From: CBDCPI01 sp965220245
GTDB lineage: Bacteria > Chloroflexota > Dehalococcoidia > Lucifugimonadales > UBA3495
Reading direction: 5' to 3'
Assembly (NCBI GenBank): GCA_965220245.1
Contig: CBDCPI010000011.1
Location: forward strand, 310,001-374,000
DNA: 64,000 nucleotides
Shown here: in pieces, positions 32,914 through 41,509 of the stretch
Layout of the letters: each line of letters opens with the position of its first letter
Position numbering within the stretch: the first letter of the stretch is position 1
The notes under the pieces: model-generated
Databases searched by the model: none
What the model saw: only the letters and a program-made list of their open reading frames with translations
Told to the model about the DNA's origin: nothing
Position numbers and translations under genes: made by a program

Positions 32914-33950
32914 ACCTTTCCCGGTGGGAGTGGTTCAAGCTCCGGCGCCGCTGGATGCCCTGGGTCCTGTTGGGAATCGCCGTCTTGATTACCCAGATTT
33001 CCTTGTGGAGCAGCTTCGCCTCCTACCAGACTTCGGATGTTCCGGCCCTATCGGAAACGACGGTCACTTTCGAGTCCGGCGTGCCCCACCCCGACGGCGG
33101 TCCCATCGTGTTGCAAGTTGGATGTGGCGATACCCTGGACCAAGCCGTTCCCCCGGACGTGCTATCGCGCCTCAGCGAAGACGACCGCGCGCGTCTCGAT
33201 GAGGAGATTGGGTGGGAACTACGGAGATGCGGAGGCCGGATAGCGCGGGAATCCGCACGCAATGAATCCAAGGAGGGGTTTGTGCTTCCCGGCAGTCTCT
33301 CCAATGCCCTGGCGCTCGGCTCGAGCGTCGGGGTCGTCCTCATCATGGTCCTGGCGTCTTCGGTAATCGGGGTCGAATACGGTTGGGGCACTTTGCGAAC
33401 GACTTTGACCAAGGGGCCGGGACGCTGGCAATTGCTCGCTGCCAAATTGCTGACGCTGCTACTGGTGGGCGCCGCGGCATTCATCGTCGTCTCCTTGGCT
33501 ATCGCCGTTAGCAGCCTGATCGGGTCCGGCCTTACTCTGGGCGACGGGGGCGGGTTGGCCGGAGCCGGCCAGTGGTCCACCGTCTTCGCGGTCTTCGGCA
33601 AGGCGGTCTACAGCCTGGCGCCTTACATCATCCTCGCTGCATTCTTTGCGGTCTTGACTTCGTCGTCCAGCGTCGGAGTTTCCATTGCCTTGGGGTACTA
33701 TTTCGCAGAACTGGTCGTCGTTGGCATCTTAGGATCGCTTTTCGACTGGTTCGAAACGGTCTCCGGATTCCTGTTAGGGCCGAGTGTGAGGACTTGGATG
33801 GCAGACGGCGGTGTCTCGGGTATTGGTTCCAGTGGCGGTCAGGGTATGCTGCACGCCTTTCTGGTGATCACGGTGTACGCCGCCGTGATCGGGGGCGCTG
33901 CCTTCTGGCTCTTCCAACATAAGGACGTTTCGGGGGCCAAGGGTGGCTGA
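32895..33950 (+). CDS. ABC-2 type transporter permease
   Basis: The 351-residue membrane protein has a first helix WMPWVLLGIAVLITQISLW, a large extracytoplasmic loop at about 40-135, then a block of five helices (SSVGVVLIMVLASSVIGVEY, LTLLLVGAAAFIVVSLAIAV, YSLAPYIILAAFFAVL and others) and a last helix near 325. The motif ASSVIGVEYGWGTLRTTLTK matches ABC-2 permeases of the NatB/YhaP/bacitracin-exporter class. It pairs with the ATPase upstream by overlapping genes. Confidence 0.9.
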   Translation: MVAHVLNLSRWEWFKLRRRWMPWVLLGIAVLITQISLWSSFASYQTSDVPALSETTVTFESGVPHPDGGPIVLQVGCGDTLDQAVPPDVLSRLSEDDRARLDEEIGWELRRCGGRIARESARNESKEGFVLPGSLSNALALGSSVGVVLIMVLASSVIGVEYGWGTLRTTLTKGPGRWQLLAAKLLTLLLVGAAAFIVVSLAIAVSSLIGSGLTLGDGGGLAGAGQWSTVFAVFGKAVYSLAPYIILAAFFAVLTSSSSVGVSIALGYYFAELVVVGILGSLFDWFETVSGFLLGPSVRTWMADGGVSGIGSSGGQGMLHAFLVITVYAAVIGGAAFWLFQHKDVSGAKGG

Positions 33951-34031
33951 AGCTCCCCCGGCGGGCTAAACCGGCAACCCCAGTTCCATCAGGGAGCCGT
34001 GCTGCTGGAGCGCAGTTTAACTACTTACTAC

Positions 34032-35114
34032 GGCTTTGTTGCATGAATATTGGCAGCACATGAAATGTCCCGACACCCTTTGAATCGAGCTATGCTACTC
34101 GATAGCTATCCGGCATTCCCAAGTGGGTCATCCGATTCAAAGCGGCACACTTTACCTTGGCTTCCACCTTCTGCTGCGGTAACTTCCTGGCCTGAAGATA
34201 GGAACCAAAGATGGTCTTGAACCGAAACATGGCAGTCTCGGCCAGGGAACGCCGATGATAGCCCGACTCTTGTTTCCACCGCTTACGTCCTACCTTCCGA
34301 ATCCTTCTCAGGTTCTCGTCCCGCACCAGGGGCGGGGCGGCACAGTTCCCATGCTGCCAGATACGGGCATCCTTTCGAGGTGGAATTGCTACCCGCCTGA
34401 CACCTCTGACAGCGCAGCCCTCATATACCTTCCTTTTGTCGTAGGCCCCATCGCCACCCACCTGCTCCACTGACTCGGTGCTCTGGTCCAGAAGTTCGGG
34501 CACCGCTCCCGCATCGTCCAGGCTGGCCTCGCTCAGTACCACGGCCTGGATCTCCTGGGTTTCACTGTCCACGCTTAGATGGAGCTTCCTCCAGGTGCGC
34601 CGTTTGGTATAGCCATGCTGACGCACCTTCCATTCTCCCTCCCCAAAGACTTTCAACCCGGTGCTGTCCAGTACCAGGTGCAAGGGCCCAGCAGCTTTCC
34701 TGAGCAAGGAAACCCCCAGGCGCTTGGCGCGCTTGCAGAGGGTGGTATAGTCCGGCACCGGCAAATCCCACTCCAGCAAGTGAAACACGGACCGGAGAAA
34801 CCCTTCGGCAGCCCTCAGGGTCAAGTGGAAGACGCTGCGCACCATCAACAGACACTGGATTGCTCCATCGGAATACTGAAACTGCCCACCGCGCTTTCGG
34901 GGGCCGTCGGGCTTCCAGGCCCCAATATCCTCTTCGCTGGTCCATAGGGTTATTGAACCCCGCTGGACCAGGCTTTCGTTGTAGTCATGCCAGTTACGTA
35001 TCCGATACTGGGATTTCCTGGTGGTGGTGCGTTTCTTGGGACGAGCTTTGGAGGCTTGCGGTGTTCGCTTCATGCCTCCAGCTTAACACTACCTCCCATT
35101 CATTCAACAAAGCC
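34032..35114 (-). mobile_element. IS5 family (IS903 group) insertion sequence, copy 2
   Basis: The element has the same length (1083 bp) and ends as copy 1 at 7530. It is flanked by the 9-bp direct repeat ACTTACTAC (34023-34031 and 35115-35123), different from that of copy 1, so both inserted independently. It lies between the ABC permease and a small antitoxin gene and does not interrupt either: the antitoxin stop at 35120-35122 lies within the duplicated target. Confidence 0.97.
34090..35073 (-). CDS. IS5 family (IS903-type) DDE transposase, copy 2
   Basis: The 327-residue protein is identical to the copy at 7588-8571, with D136, D208 and E279 and the Y-(2)-R-(3)-E-(6)-K signature intact. 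Identity over the whole element except one non-coding base argues for recent spread. Host genes around it have different codon texture, with many more GTG/TTG starts, but I have not computed codon usage. Confidence 0.97.
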   Translation of the reverse strand: MKRTPQASKARPKKRTTTRKSQYRIRNWHDYNESLVQRGSITLWTSEEDIGAWKPDGPRKRGGQFQYSDGAIQCLLMVRSVFHLTLRAAEGFLRSVFHLLEWDLPVPDYTTLCKRAKRLGVSLLRKAAGPLHLVLDSTGLKVFGEGEWKVRQHGYTKRRTWRKLHLSVDSETQEIQAVVLSEASLDDAGAVPELLDQSTESVEQVGGDGAYDKRKVYEGCAVRGVRRVAIPPRKDARIWQHGNCAAPPLVRDENLRRIRKVGRKRWKQESGYHRRSLAETAMFRFKTIFGSYLQARKLPQQKVEAKVKCAALNRMTHLGMPDSYRVA

Positions 35115-35119
35115 ACTTA

Positions 35120-35425
35120 CTACTGTCCGGTATTCTCCGACAAAGTGGTGGCATGAAGCCGTAGTCCCAGAGCGCGGACCACTTTGAGCACAGTGGAGAA
35201 CTCCGGGTTGCCGTTGGGGGATAGTGATTTGTAGAGGCTCTCCCTTCCTAGCCCGGCCTCTACCGCTACCTTTGTCATTCCCTTGGCCTTGGCGATGTCT
35301 CCTAAGGCGGCTGAGATCAACACCGGGTCGTCTTCCTCAAGCGCCGCCTCCAGGTACGCGGCCATATCCTCCTCGGTCTCCAAATGGTCCGCTGCATCCC
35401 ATGGCCGGGTCTCTATCTTTCCCAA
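35120..35425 (-). CDS. HigA-like addiction module antitoxin
   Basis: The 101-residue protein reads as the antidote of the HigB/HigA-like modules (TIGR02684 type): WDAADHLETEEDMAAYLEAA, then DPVLISAALGDIAKAKGMTK and the helix-turn-helix AVEAGLGRESLYKSLSPNGN, ending FSTVLKVVRALGLRLHA. It would bind and neutralise the toxin and repress its own promoter. The gene lies 12 bases after the toxin gene in the usual toxin-first order. The toxin is frameshifted, so this antitoxin may be orphaned. The IS copy 2 begins 6 bases beyond its stop. Confidence 0.87.
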   Translation of the reverse strand: MGKIETRPWDAADHLETEEDMAAYLEAALEEDDPVLISAALGDIAKAKGMTKVAVEAGLGRESLYKSLSPNGNPEFSTVLKVVRALGLRLHATTLSENTGQ

Positions 35426-35437
35426 AGTTGCTGCCTC

Positions 35438-35732
35438 CTACAAGTTGCGCGCCAGTTCGAGCGCCGTTCTGATATCGCGGTCCTGGCTGGCTTTGTCGCC
35501 GCCGGCTAGTAGGACGATCACGGATTGGCCTCGTCGGACGAAATACAGCCTATAGCCCGGTCCGTAATCAATTCGGAGCTCTGAAACGCCTCCGCCCACT
35601 GGTCTTGCATCTCCAGGGTTACTCAACGACAGCCGTCGGATGCGGACATCGATGTGCGCCCGTGCTTGCCGGTCCCGAATCCCCCTATACCAGCGGGCAT
35701 AGACTTCAGTTTGGCGAATCTCAGTCGCACAT
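35438..35732 (-). pseudogene. HigB-like (TIGR02683-type) toxin, frameshift after the start codon
   Basis: The frame reads TEIRQTEVYARWYRGIRDRQ, then ARAHIDVRIRRLSLSNPGDA, LRIDYGPGYRLYFVRRGQ and LLAGGDKASQDRDIRTALEL, a full RelE-superfamily toxin of the addiction module killer type. It has no start codon in frame: an in-frame TGA precedes it, and the ATG at 35732 is one base out. Removing one T after that ATG would give MATEIRQTEV and a complete 97-residue toxin. So a one-base insertion directly after the start destroys it, or the assembly has an error. A TTG at 35626 could only give the C-terminal 62 residues. Confidence 0.75.
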
Positions 35733-35867
35733 CAACTGTATCTTATAGAATACGAATATACAATGGATGATTGGTGCGGACGAAATTCGGACCGTAGATG
35801 CGCCACGTGTGTCGCGACAGGGGTGGCTGGACTAACTATCCTTCCTAAATCGGCAACTTCACTTCCA

Positions 35868-37685
35868 TCAGGCCCCACGGGTTGGCCGCAGGCTTGTTGG
35901 ATTCGGCATCGGTCTTGACGGCATTTCCAACCCGAACAGACCAAAGAGTTGGTCGGCGGAGAGGGACGCGCCGAGGTCGATGGACACATCGTTCACCAGT
36001 TCGTCGAACAGCTCCTGCTTCTGCTCTAATATCCGGTCGATGCTCTCCTCGATGGTGTCGATGCACGAATACTTGAACACATGGACTGGGACCGTCTGGC
36101 CGTAGCGGTGACTGCGGTCTTCGGCCTGATGTTCCACTGCGGGGTTCCACCAGCGGTCCAGGTGAAACACGTATGACGCTTCCTGCAAGTTCAAGCCCAC
36201 GCCGCCAGCCCGCAGGGAAATCACCAACGCCTTGTGTGTATCTCTGTTCTTGAACCGGCTGATAATGCTTCCTCGTTGCACCTGGGGCATGTCTCCGGTG
36301 AGGGTGAGGGGATTGAACTCTGCCAAGTACCTGGCTGCCGCTCCTACACCGGCGTCGTCGTTCGTATATTGAGAGAAGACAAGGGCTTTGTGCCCTTGGG
36401 CCGTCAGGCGTTCCAGCCTTTCCTTGATGTCGTCTAACTTGCTGGAACGGCCGGTTTCGGGATCGGCATTGCAGATTTGCTTCAAGCGTGTAATCAATTC
36501 AAGCACGTTCTGCACGCTAACTTCGGTGCCCAAGGACTTCAGATAGACTATTCCATCGCGTTCGGCCTTGTCATAGCTTGTTTTTTGTCTGGCGTCCAGG
36601 GAAATGATTACCTTGGTTACCTGCTTGGGTGGCAGGTCGTCTAGCACGTCGCCCTTCTTCCGCCGGAGCTGCAACTGGCGGTGCCGTTCCCGCAATTCGC
36701 GCCCCGGCTGGTAGTGCCGGGATGAGGTCGACTCATTCCCGTCATGGTCAACGAACTCCAGTATGGAAGCCAGTTCCTCCTCTCTGTTCTCAATGGGCGT
36801 TCCGGTCAGCGCCCAAGAGCGCCGTCTTTGCAGACCCTTCAGGGAATCGCTGGTATCGTTCCGGTTCTTGATCCGCTGCGCCTCGTCGGCTACAACCACA
36901 TCCCAGACCCTTCTCCGCATCGGAGATTGAGTATTCCCGAAAAAGTCCGAGCGCAGCGTCTCATAGCTAACTAGGCTTACATGTACACTGGCCGTCCATT
37001 GCCATGAGCGGTCCAAGGTTGACCCGCGTATAATGATCGCTCGAAGCTCAGGAGCCCATTTCGCAAGTTCCTGCCGCCATTGGTCCAGAAGGCCCGCCGG
37101 GGCCACCACCAATATCGATTCGATGGCCCGTTGCACACAGAGAATCCGCAATGCGGCGATGACTTGCAGCGTCTTGCCCAACCCCATATCGTCGGCCAGC
37201 AGAACCCGCTCGCTGTTAATCAGCGCCAGTACGCCGTCCTTCTGGAACTGCATCAACTCGCCCGGCCATTCCAAAACAGATTGCGGCCCTGGCAGCAAGG
37301 ACTCCAACGGCGGGGCCAGCAAAGCCCGCAGCCGCGCCGCCAATGAACGCTCCAGCGCCTCGCGGGACGTTCGTGGGCCGCTGGTTTGGCGGGAATAAGA
37401 GCGTTCTGATGGTGACCCTGCACCATCAGAATTAGCTGCCCCAACTGGACCTTCCCGGATGAATGACAGGTCTACAACAGTTACGAGCTCGGGAACGTTG
37501 GCGGCTGGCTGAACTAGACATTCCACGGAGGGTGGAGCGGGTAGCAGGAGTGTGATGGCGCGGGGCTGAGCGGGTATAGATTCTGGCTGAGCGATTCGTG
37601 AAGGTGACTCCGCCTCAGCCTCGGGCCGGATCAGCCTTTGGAGGAACGAGCGCTTATTCTCCTGTTGTCTCGGCTGCCACCACAT
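35868..37685 (-). CDS. SNF2-family helicase/ATPase, last gene of the five-gene operon
   Basis: The 605-residue protein has an N-terminal low-complexity region of about 130 residues, then a SNF2 core: motif I ADDMGLGKT at 164-172, motif Ia VVAPAGLLDQW, motif II DEAQ at 267-270 (DEAH in most relatives), motif III ALTGTPIENR, and motifs V-VI LRAGGVGLNLQEA and SHRYGQTVPV. It would translocate on double-stranded DNA. Its position at the end of an operon with DUF2791-type ATPases points to phage defence or DNA processing. GAGGA 7 bases upstream supports the ATG at 37685; the previous gene ends 9 bases before. Confidence 0.9.
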   Translation of the reverse strand: MWWQPRQQENKRSFLQRLIRPEAEAESPSRIAQPESIPAQPRAITLLLPAPPSVECLVQPAANVPELVTVVDLSFIREGPVGAANSDGAGSPSERSYSRQTSGPRTSREALERSLAARLRALLAPPLESLLPGPQSVLEWPGELMQFQKDGVLALINSERVLLADDMGLGKTLQVIAALRILCVQRAIESILVVAPAGLLDQWRQELAKWAPELRAIIIRGSTLDRSWQWTASVHVSLVSYETLRSDFFGNTQSPMRRRVWDVVVADEAQRIKNRNDTSDSLKGLQRRRSWALTGTPIENREEELASILEFVDHDGNESTSSRHYQPGRELRERHRQLQLRRKKGDVLDDLPPKQVTKVIISLDARQKTSYDKAERDGIVYLKSLGTEVSVQNVLELITRLKQICNADPETGRSSKLDDIKERLERLTAQGHKALVFSQYTNDDAGVGAAARYLAEFNPLTLTGDMPQVQRGSIISRFKNRDTHKALVISLRAGGVGLNLQEASYVFHLDRWWNPAVEHQAEDRSHRYGQTVPVHVFKYSCIDTIEESIDRILEQKQELFDELVNDVSIDLGASLSADQLFGLFGLEMPSRPMPNPTSLRPTRGA

Positions 37686-37694
37686 GGATAGTCC

Positions 37695-38249
37695 TCATCT
37701 GTCGTTAAAGGCTTCGGCAAGGCCGGTGGCAGCCCGCTCGAAAGACTCAAGGGGATCTTGCTGGTGAACTAGGACTCCCAAAAGCTGCATCGCAGCCGAC
37801 TCTTGGCCCGGCTGTTTCGTGGTCCAAATCAGGTCCAAGGACGGGGCCTGCTGGCAAACCGATGCAGTGCTCGGCGCTGGCGTCTCGGCAGTGGCGATAC
37901 GGCAGAGGGGCGTTTCCACCTGAATATCGTCAGTGAATACTCTCGGCGGTATTTCGTCAGCCAGCCCCAGTATCAGGACTGGGACCCGGTTAACCGCATG
38001 AAAGAGGGCCTTGACTAGAGACGTTACGGCGTGCCGCCGGGCGTCGCCCGGACGCCACAGGAACGAATTGTGAAAGTCGATGCGGGTGAAACAAAAGTCC
38101 AACGGCTCGCCACTGCCGGTGGTCAGGAAAAGAGCGCCCCGGATGCCTTTTCCATCTTCCTCGTCGACGAACCGTAGAAAACCCACCGCACCGGGGTGGC
38201 CGCCCTCAGTGCGGTCTCTAAAAGGAATGGGCAACTTTGCATCCCCCAA
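37695..38249 (-). CDS. Unknown protein, fourth gene of the five-gene operon
   Basis: I do not recognise this 184-residue protein. It is predicted mixed alpha/beta: GAVGFLRFVDEEDGKGIRGA, LFLTTGSGEPLDFCFTRIDF and VTSLVKALFHAVNRVPVLIL suggest a compact domain with strands followed by helix, and a C-terminal helix LESFERAATGLAEAF. No catalytic motif stands out. The start is a TTG at 38249, 5 bases after the stop of the ATPase gene, with no good Shine-Dalgarno; a start further downstream is possible. Its place between an ATPase and a helicase suggests a linker or specificity subunit. Confidence 0.62.
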   Translation of the reverse strand: MGDAKLPIPFRDRTEGGHPGAVGFLRFVDEEDGKGIRGALFLTTGSGEPLDFCFTRIDFHNSFLWRPGDARRHAVTSLVKALFHAVNRVPVLILGLADEIPPRVFTDDIQVETPLCRIATAETPAPSTASVCQQAPSLDLIWTTKQPGQESAAMQLLGVLVHQQDPLESFERAATGLAEAFNDR

Positions 38250-38254
38250 GAGGA

Positions 38255-39550
38255 CTAATCAGTATATGGCCCATCCGCCTCTCTGACTTCGTCCTTAACT
38301 TCCTTTTCCAGTTCCGGGACTTCGTCATAGCGAAACCGGAACTCTATCTCCTCTGTTTCCGGGCACGAGTCCGGGACCAGCCGCAACAGGTCCCATTCGT
38401 TTATGGAGGCTCTTATCTTGTACCGCATCCGCCCCTGGTAGCCTACACCCCTCGCCGTTCTCTCTATGGGCGGCGCATCCCAACCATAGGCACTGGCGTA
38501 GATTCGCCGCAGTTTCTCGACCGTGGCGTTCACGTCCTCGTCAGTTAGGGGTTCCAGTTGAGTGACATCCCGTTCCAGTGAGCGCATACCCGCCTCGGCC
38601 CGGGCAGCCGCAGCGTCGTCGCCCCGGGAACGCAACCGGGGCCCCACATAGTCGTGGTCTTGCTTACCATTAGATCCCAGGATGGCGGCGGCGTAGTCGT
38701 CAGTCACCGTGCCGACGACCACCAAGCCGGGATGCTCCTCACCGGAGACCTTGCCCAACCAACGGGCCAGTTCGGCGTAGGAGCGGGCCCGCTGCAACAA
38801 GCTGTAGGAACCGACCAACTCGATTTCATCCAGCAGCACGACCCAACCCTGGTAGCCGGCGCCCTTGATTAGCTCGGTGGCAAACCTCAGCCGCTGCGGT
38901 GGGAGTTCACTCTTTCTGGGCGCCCGGAATGAGTAACTGGCGAGTTGGCCTATTGCCCGGAGGCCCTCCTTTACCCGGGGCGCCCGGATGGTGTTTCCTG
39001 ACCAGAACGACCTGATTTCGCCAAGGAGGTCAATGTCTTTGGCCCTTTCGTGGACCATCAGGGTTGCCGGAAACAGCCGGTTCAGGCCGTTCTGCTCGGA
39101 GTTGGTCCAGCGGAAAAAACGGGCATATTCCTCAGAATCTGGAGCGAGCGCATCTCCAATTTCATCGAATAGTTGTCCTGTGCGGTCCGGCATCCGCCCA
39201 TAGTCCACCGCCGACTTGAAGACCTTGTCAAGATCGAACAGCGGTGTCTCCTTGCTGACGGCAACCTTGCTGCACACGAAACCTTCCGACAACGCCCGAT
39301 GTTCCAAGTGGGCCAGCAGATGCGACTTCCCGGAACCAAAATCGCCGGAAACTACCATCCCCTGAGTGCCGGAATGGGAGTTCCCTGGGTCCACCGCTTG
39401 GGACAGCAACTCGTTGAACCGGCTTTCCGCCCGCGGTTGGCTGCATCCCAACAACCCTACCGCCTCCTTGTTAGGCACCCCACTGCGCAGGGCTTCCAAT
39501 GCTCGCCGGGCTTGCTGTACGTCGATGTATGTTTCCACGTATGTTTCCAC
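38255..39550 (-). CDS. P-loop ATPase, DUF2791 (BREX BrxC/BrxD-like), third gene of the operon
   Basis: The 431-residue protein has the Walker A SGDFGSGKSHLL at 68-79 and Walker B WVVLLDEIEL at 236-245. The order YIDVQQARRALEALRSGVPN, FNELL ... VDP, the P-loop, and a later GKVSGEEHPGLVVVGTVTDD segment fit the DUF2791/BrxC-BrxD ATP-binding family known from BREX type 2 (BrxD) and related systems. It likely binds DNA or partners in an ATP-dependent way. Two GTG codons, at 39550 and 39538, could start it; GAGGA before the first favours 39550. Confidence 0.82.
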   Translation of the reverse strand: METYVETYIDVQQARRALEALRSGVPNKEAVGLLGCSQPRAESRFNELLSQAVDPGNSHSGTQGMVVSGDFGSGKSHLLAHLEHRALSEGFVCSKVAVSKETPLFDLDKVFKSAVDYGRMPDRTGQLFDEIGDALAPDSEEYARFFRWTNSEQNGLNRLFPATLMVHERAKDIDLLGEIRSFWSGNTIRAPRVKEGLRAIGQLASYSFRAPRKSELPPQRLRFATELIKGAGYQGWVVLLDEIELVGSYSLLQRARSYAELARWLGKVSGEEHPGLVVVGTVTDDYAAAILGSNGKQDHDYVGPRLRSRGDDAAAARAEAGMRSLERDVTQLEPLTDEDVNATVEKLRRIYASAYGWDAPPIERTARGVGYQGRMRYKIRASINEWDLLRLVPDSCPETEEIEFRFRYDEVPELEKEVKDEVREADGPYTD

Positions 39551-39566
39551 GGGTCCATCCTCTATT

Positions 39567-40526
39567 TCAGGATAGCCTGACCAGAGAAGCTATGGGATTC
39601 ACCAGGTTTTTGTCCCGGATATCGTCCATAACACGGGTCATAAGGGCCGGATAAATGCCGAACCCTCTGGCCCCGGAATCCATGTCGAGAAATTCATTAT
39701 TCGTCACCACCACCAGCAACGCCCCGATTAGCTGACCGACGCCGTCGACAAACTCCCGCAGCAACTCATAATGGTCAATCGCCATCGCCTTGGTATAGTA
39801 ACGGTGGCCGTCCCGTGGGTTCCGGGCCAGTGTGACGCGGGAGTTGTCGAGCAGTATCACCGTCCCCGCATAGCCGACGTGCTGGAACCAGTAAAGGGCC
39901 GATTCGATGAAATACCGCGCCGTCGTCCGGTTGATTCCGGTCTGGATTTGGAACAGCTTAACATTGCCCAGCCTCGTGTTAACCCCAGTCAGCCAGTCGA
40001 TCAGGGGCTGACCGTCATATTGCTCATTCTCACGAGTGTTTTCGCATAGGCAAAGTTGGCTCATGGCAACCCGGAAGTCCTTGGCCATACGCGGATTTTT
40101 GAAGACTTCGTTTTGTATTTGACGGCTCAATTCAAGGCGCATAAAGTCTGAATCGAGACCGTTTACGGTGCCAATGGCCTCAAATATGTTACCGGCTTGG
40201 GTGAACTCAACACTATCGGCCCGGTATCCGATTTCCCTGGTCAGCTCCAGGATTCTCCGACGGGCCAAGTGCCTCCAATCGACCTGACTCGCCATGCCAA
40301 AGAAAATGTCCTGTGGCATGTGGACCCGGACCCCCACAGCGTCGAGCTTGACCACAATGCAGTCCGCCTCCCAGCAGCGGTCCGTCACGGCTTGGTAGAG
40401 TTCAGGTTTAAGCCCTTCCGGCGTCACGGCAAACTTGATGGACGCGCCGCCATCACGGATGAAAGACGACAAGTACTCGGAGTCAATGAAGCTCAGCCAA
40501 TCGTGCAACGGAATGGTGTTTGGCAT
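39567..40526 (-). CDS. Degenerate DUF2791-like ATPase lacking the P-loop, second gene of the operon
   Basis: The 319-residue protein aligns by eye with the DUF2791-like protein encoded next to it. Where that one has VVSGDFGSGKSHLLAHLEHR this one reads FAVTPEGLKPELYQAVTDR, at residues 32-50, so all Walker A residues are lost. It keeps a hydrophobic strand ending in Asp (GTVILLDNSR, 221-230) like Walker B and LLVVVTNNEFL like sensor 1. I infer a catalytically dead partner that assembles with the active ATPase. Family assignment is by pattern and should be checked by structure prediction. Confidence 0.65.
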   Translation of the reverse strand: MPNTIPLHDWLSFIDSEYLSSFIRDGGASIKFAVTPEGLKPELYQAVTDRCWEADCIVVKLDAVGVRVHMPQDIFFGMASQVDWRHLARRRILELTREIGYRADSVEFTQAGNIFEAIGTVNGLDSDFMRLELSRQIQNEVFKNPRMAKDFRVAMSQLCLCENTRENEQYDGQPLIDWLTGVNTRLGNVKLFQIQTGINRTTARYFIESALYWFQHVGYAGTVILLDNSRVTLARNPRDGHRYYTKAMAIDHYELLREFVDGVGQLIGALLVVVTNNEFLDMDSGARGFGIYPALMTRVMDDIRDKNLVNPIASLVRLS

Positions 40527-40528
40527 TA

Positions 40529-41317
40529 TTAACCTTCGGAAAACTGGATGCCGTAATAGGTAATAACCTGTCCATTGGGGCCGACAAAGGGAAAACTGCC
40601 GCGCGCCCTTCTTGCGCCGGTGGAGGATGGGAAAGATGCCCGTGCGCCCGACCGGGTGGTGAGTGTGCCTTCGAGTTCCAAGAAATACAGGTCCCGGGCA
40701 AAGTCGGTGCTATCGTATTCACGGTTGCTGCCCGGCAGGGAAGTAAATACATCGTAAATGCTGGACAAAGGCACCACCGGGTCTTTGATCAACCGTGAAG
40801 AGGTCTGTTCCCTGGCAAAGGGCTGATAAGCCTTGTACAAAGCTTCCAGGAAGGCTTCCGACCGGAACCGGCGCGGCTTCTTCTGATTATTCGCCAGAGT
40901 CCCGGCAAGGTGGGACGGCCGCAAAGCCGATACTTGCTTTTTGTCGATTCTTACGGCCCGGCTCCCGGGCAGGATTCGCACTATGGACGGGTGGGAAATC
41001 AACACGCCGTCTCTTTCATAGATTTCCAGCCCCTTTTCCGCGGCCACGTCCCTCAGTTCGGCGGCGTAGTGTTCCCGGAGGTATTCCTCCTCTTCTTCGT
41101 CATGGAATGGCCACGTTTCGATGGCGTTGGCTACCTCCTGCCGCAGCGAACCCAACGCATCGTCCAGCCTTGACGCCTCCCTCTTGATGGCCGCGATATT
41201 CCCTTCCTTGGCCGCCTTCTGCAAAGCCTTGGCCAACCTGGCCAAGTCCGCTGCCGACTTTATGGTCGAATCAGCAGCTTTCTCCGCGTCAGCGAATCCT
41301 TGCTCGAACGTGGGCAT
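40529..41317 (-). CDS. Unknown coiled-coil protein, first gene of the five-gene operon
   Basis: I do not recognise this 262-residue protein. Residues 1-70 (FEQGFADAEKAADSTIKSAA, LARLAKALQKAAKEGNIAAI) form a long amphipathic helix, probably a coiled coil. A middle part at about 80-140 (GLEIYERDGVLISHPSIVRI, KKQVSALRPSHLA) looks like a small beta-rich domain, and the C-terminus from about 140 is mixed. GGGAGGGGAG directly upstream fixes the ATG at 41317. The next gene starts 2 bases after its stop. As first gene of the operon it may be the sensor or scaffold. Confidence 0.66.
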   Translation of the reverse strand: MPTFEQGFADAEKAADSTIKSAADLARLAKALQKAAKEGNIAAIKREASRLDDALGSLRQEVANAIETWPFHDEEEEEYLREHYAAELRDVAAEKGLEIYERDGVLISHPSIVRILPGSRAVRIDKKQVSALRPSHLAGTLANNQKKPRRFRSEAFLEALYKAYQPFAREQTSSRLIKDPVVPLSSIYDVFTSLPGSNREYDSTDFARDLYFLELEGTLTTRSGARASFPSSTGARRARGSFPFVGPNGQVITYYGIQFSEG

Positions 41318-41424
41318 CACTCCCCTCCCAATCTTTTGTTGGCAACCGCCATTCATCGCCCGGCCTGAGACGTCGCCTGCCAGGTCTAGCCGCATAGGGG
41401 TTGCGCAACGGGTACTTGGGCCTG

Positions 41425-41452
41425 TTTATACTAAAGTTATCCCATCTTACAA
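41425..41452 (-). promoter_or_regulatory. Probable sigma-70 promoter of the five-gene operon
   Basis: On the minus strand TTGTAA (41452-41447), a 16-base spacer, and TATAAA (41430-41425) match the bacterial -35/-10 pattern. The start codon of the first operon gene lies about 108 bases downstream, leaving an untranslated leader of about 100 bases. Confidence 0.5.
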
Positions 41453-41509
41453 GAATCTTATAAGATGCCTAACTTCACTATAATTCTGTACCGTGAGCCC
41501 TTAACCCCA

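Noticed and set aside
7530..35114. Composite transposon bounded by the two IS copies
   Set aside because: Each copy has its own, different 9-bp target duplication, and the 25 kb between them is ordinary housekeeping sequence, so they inserted separately.
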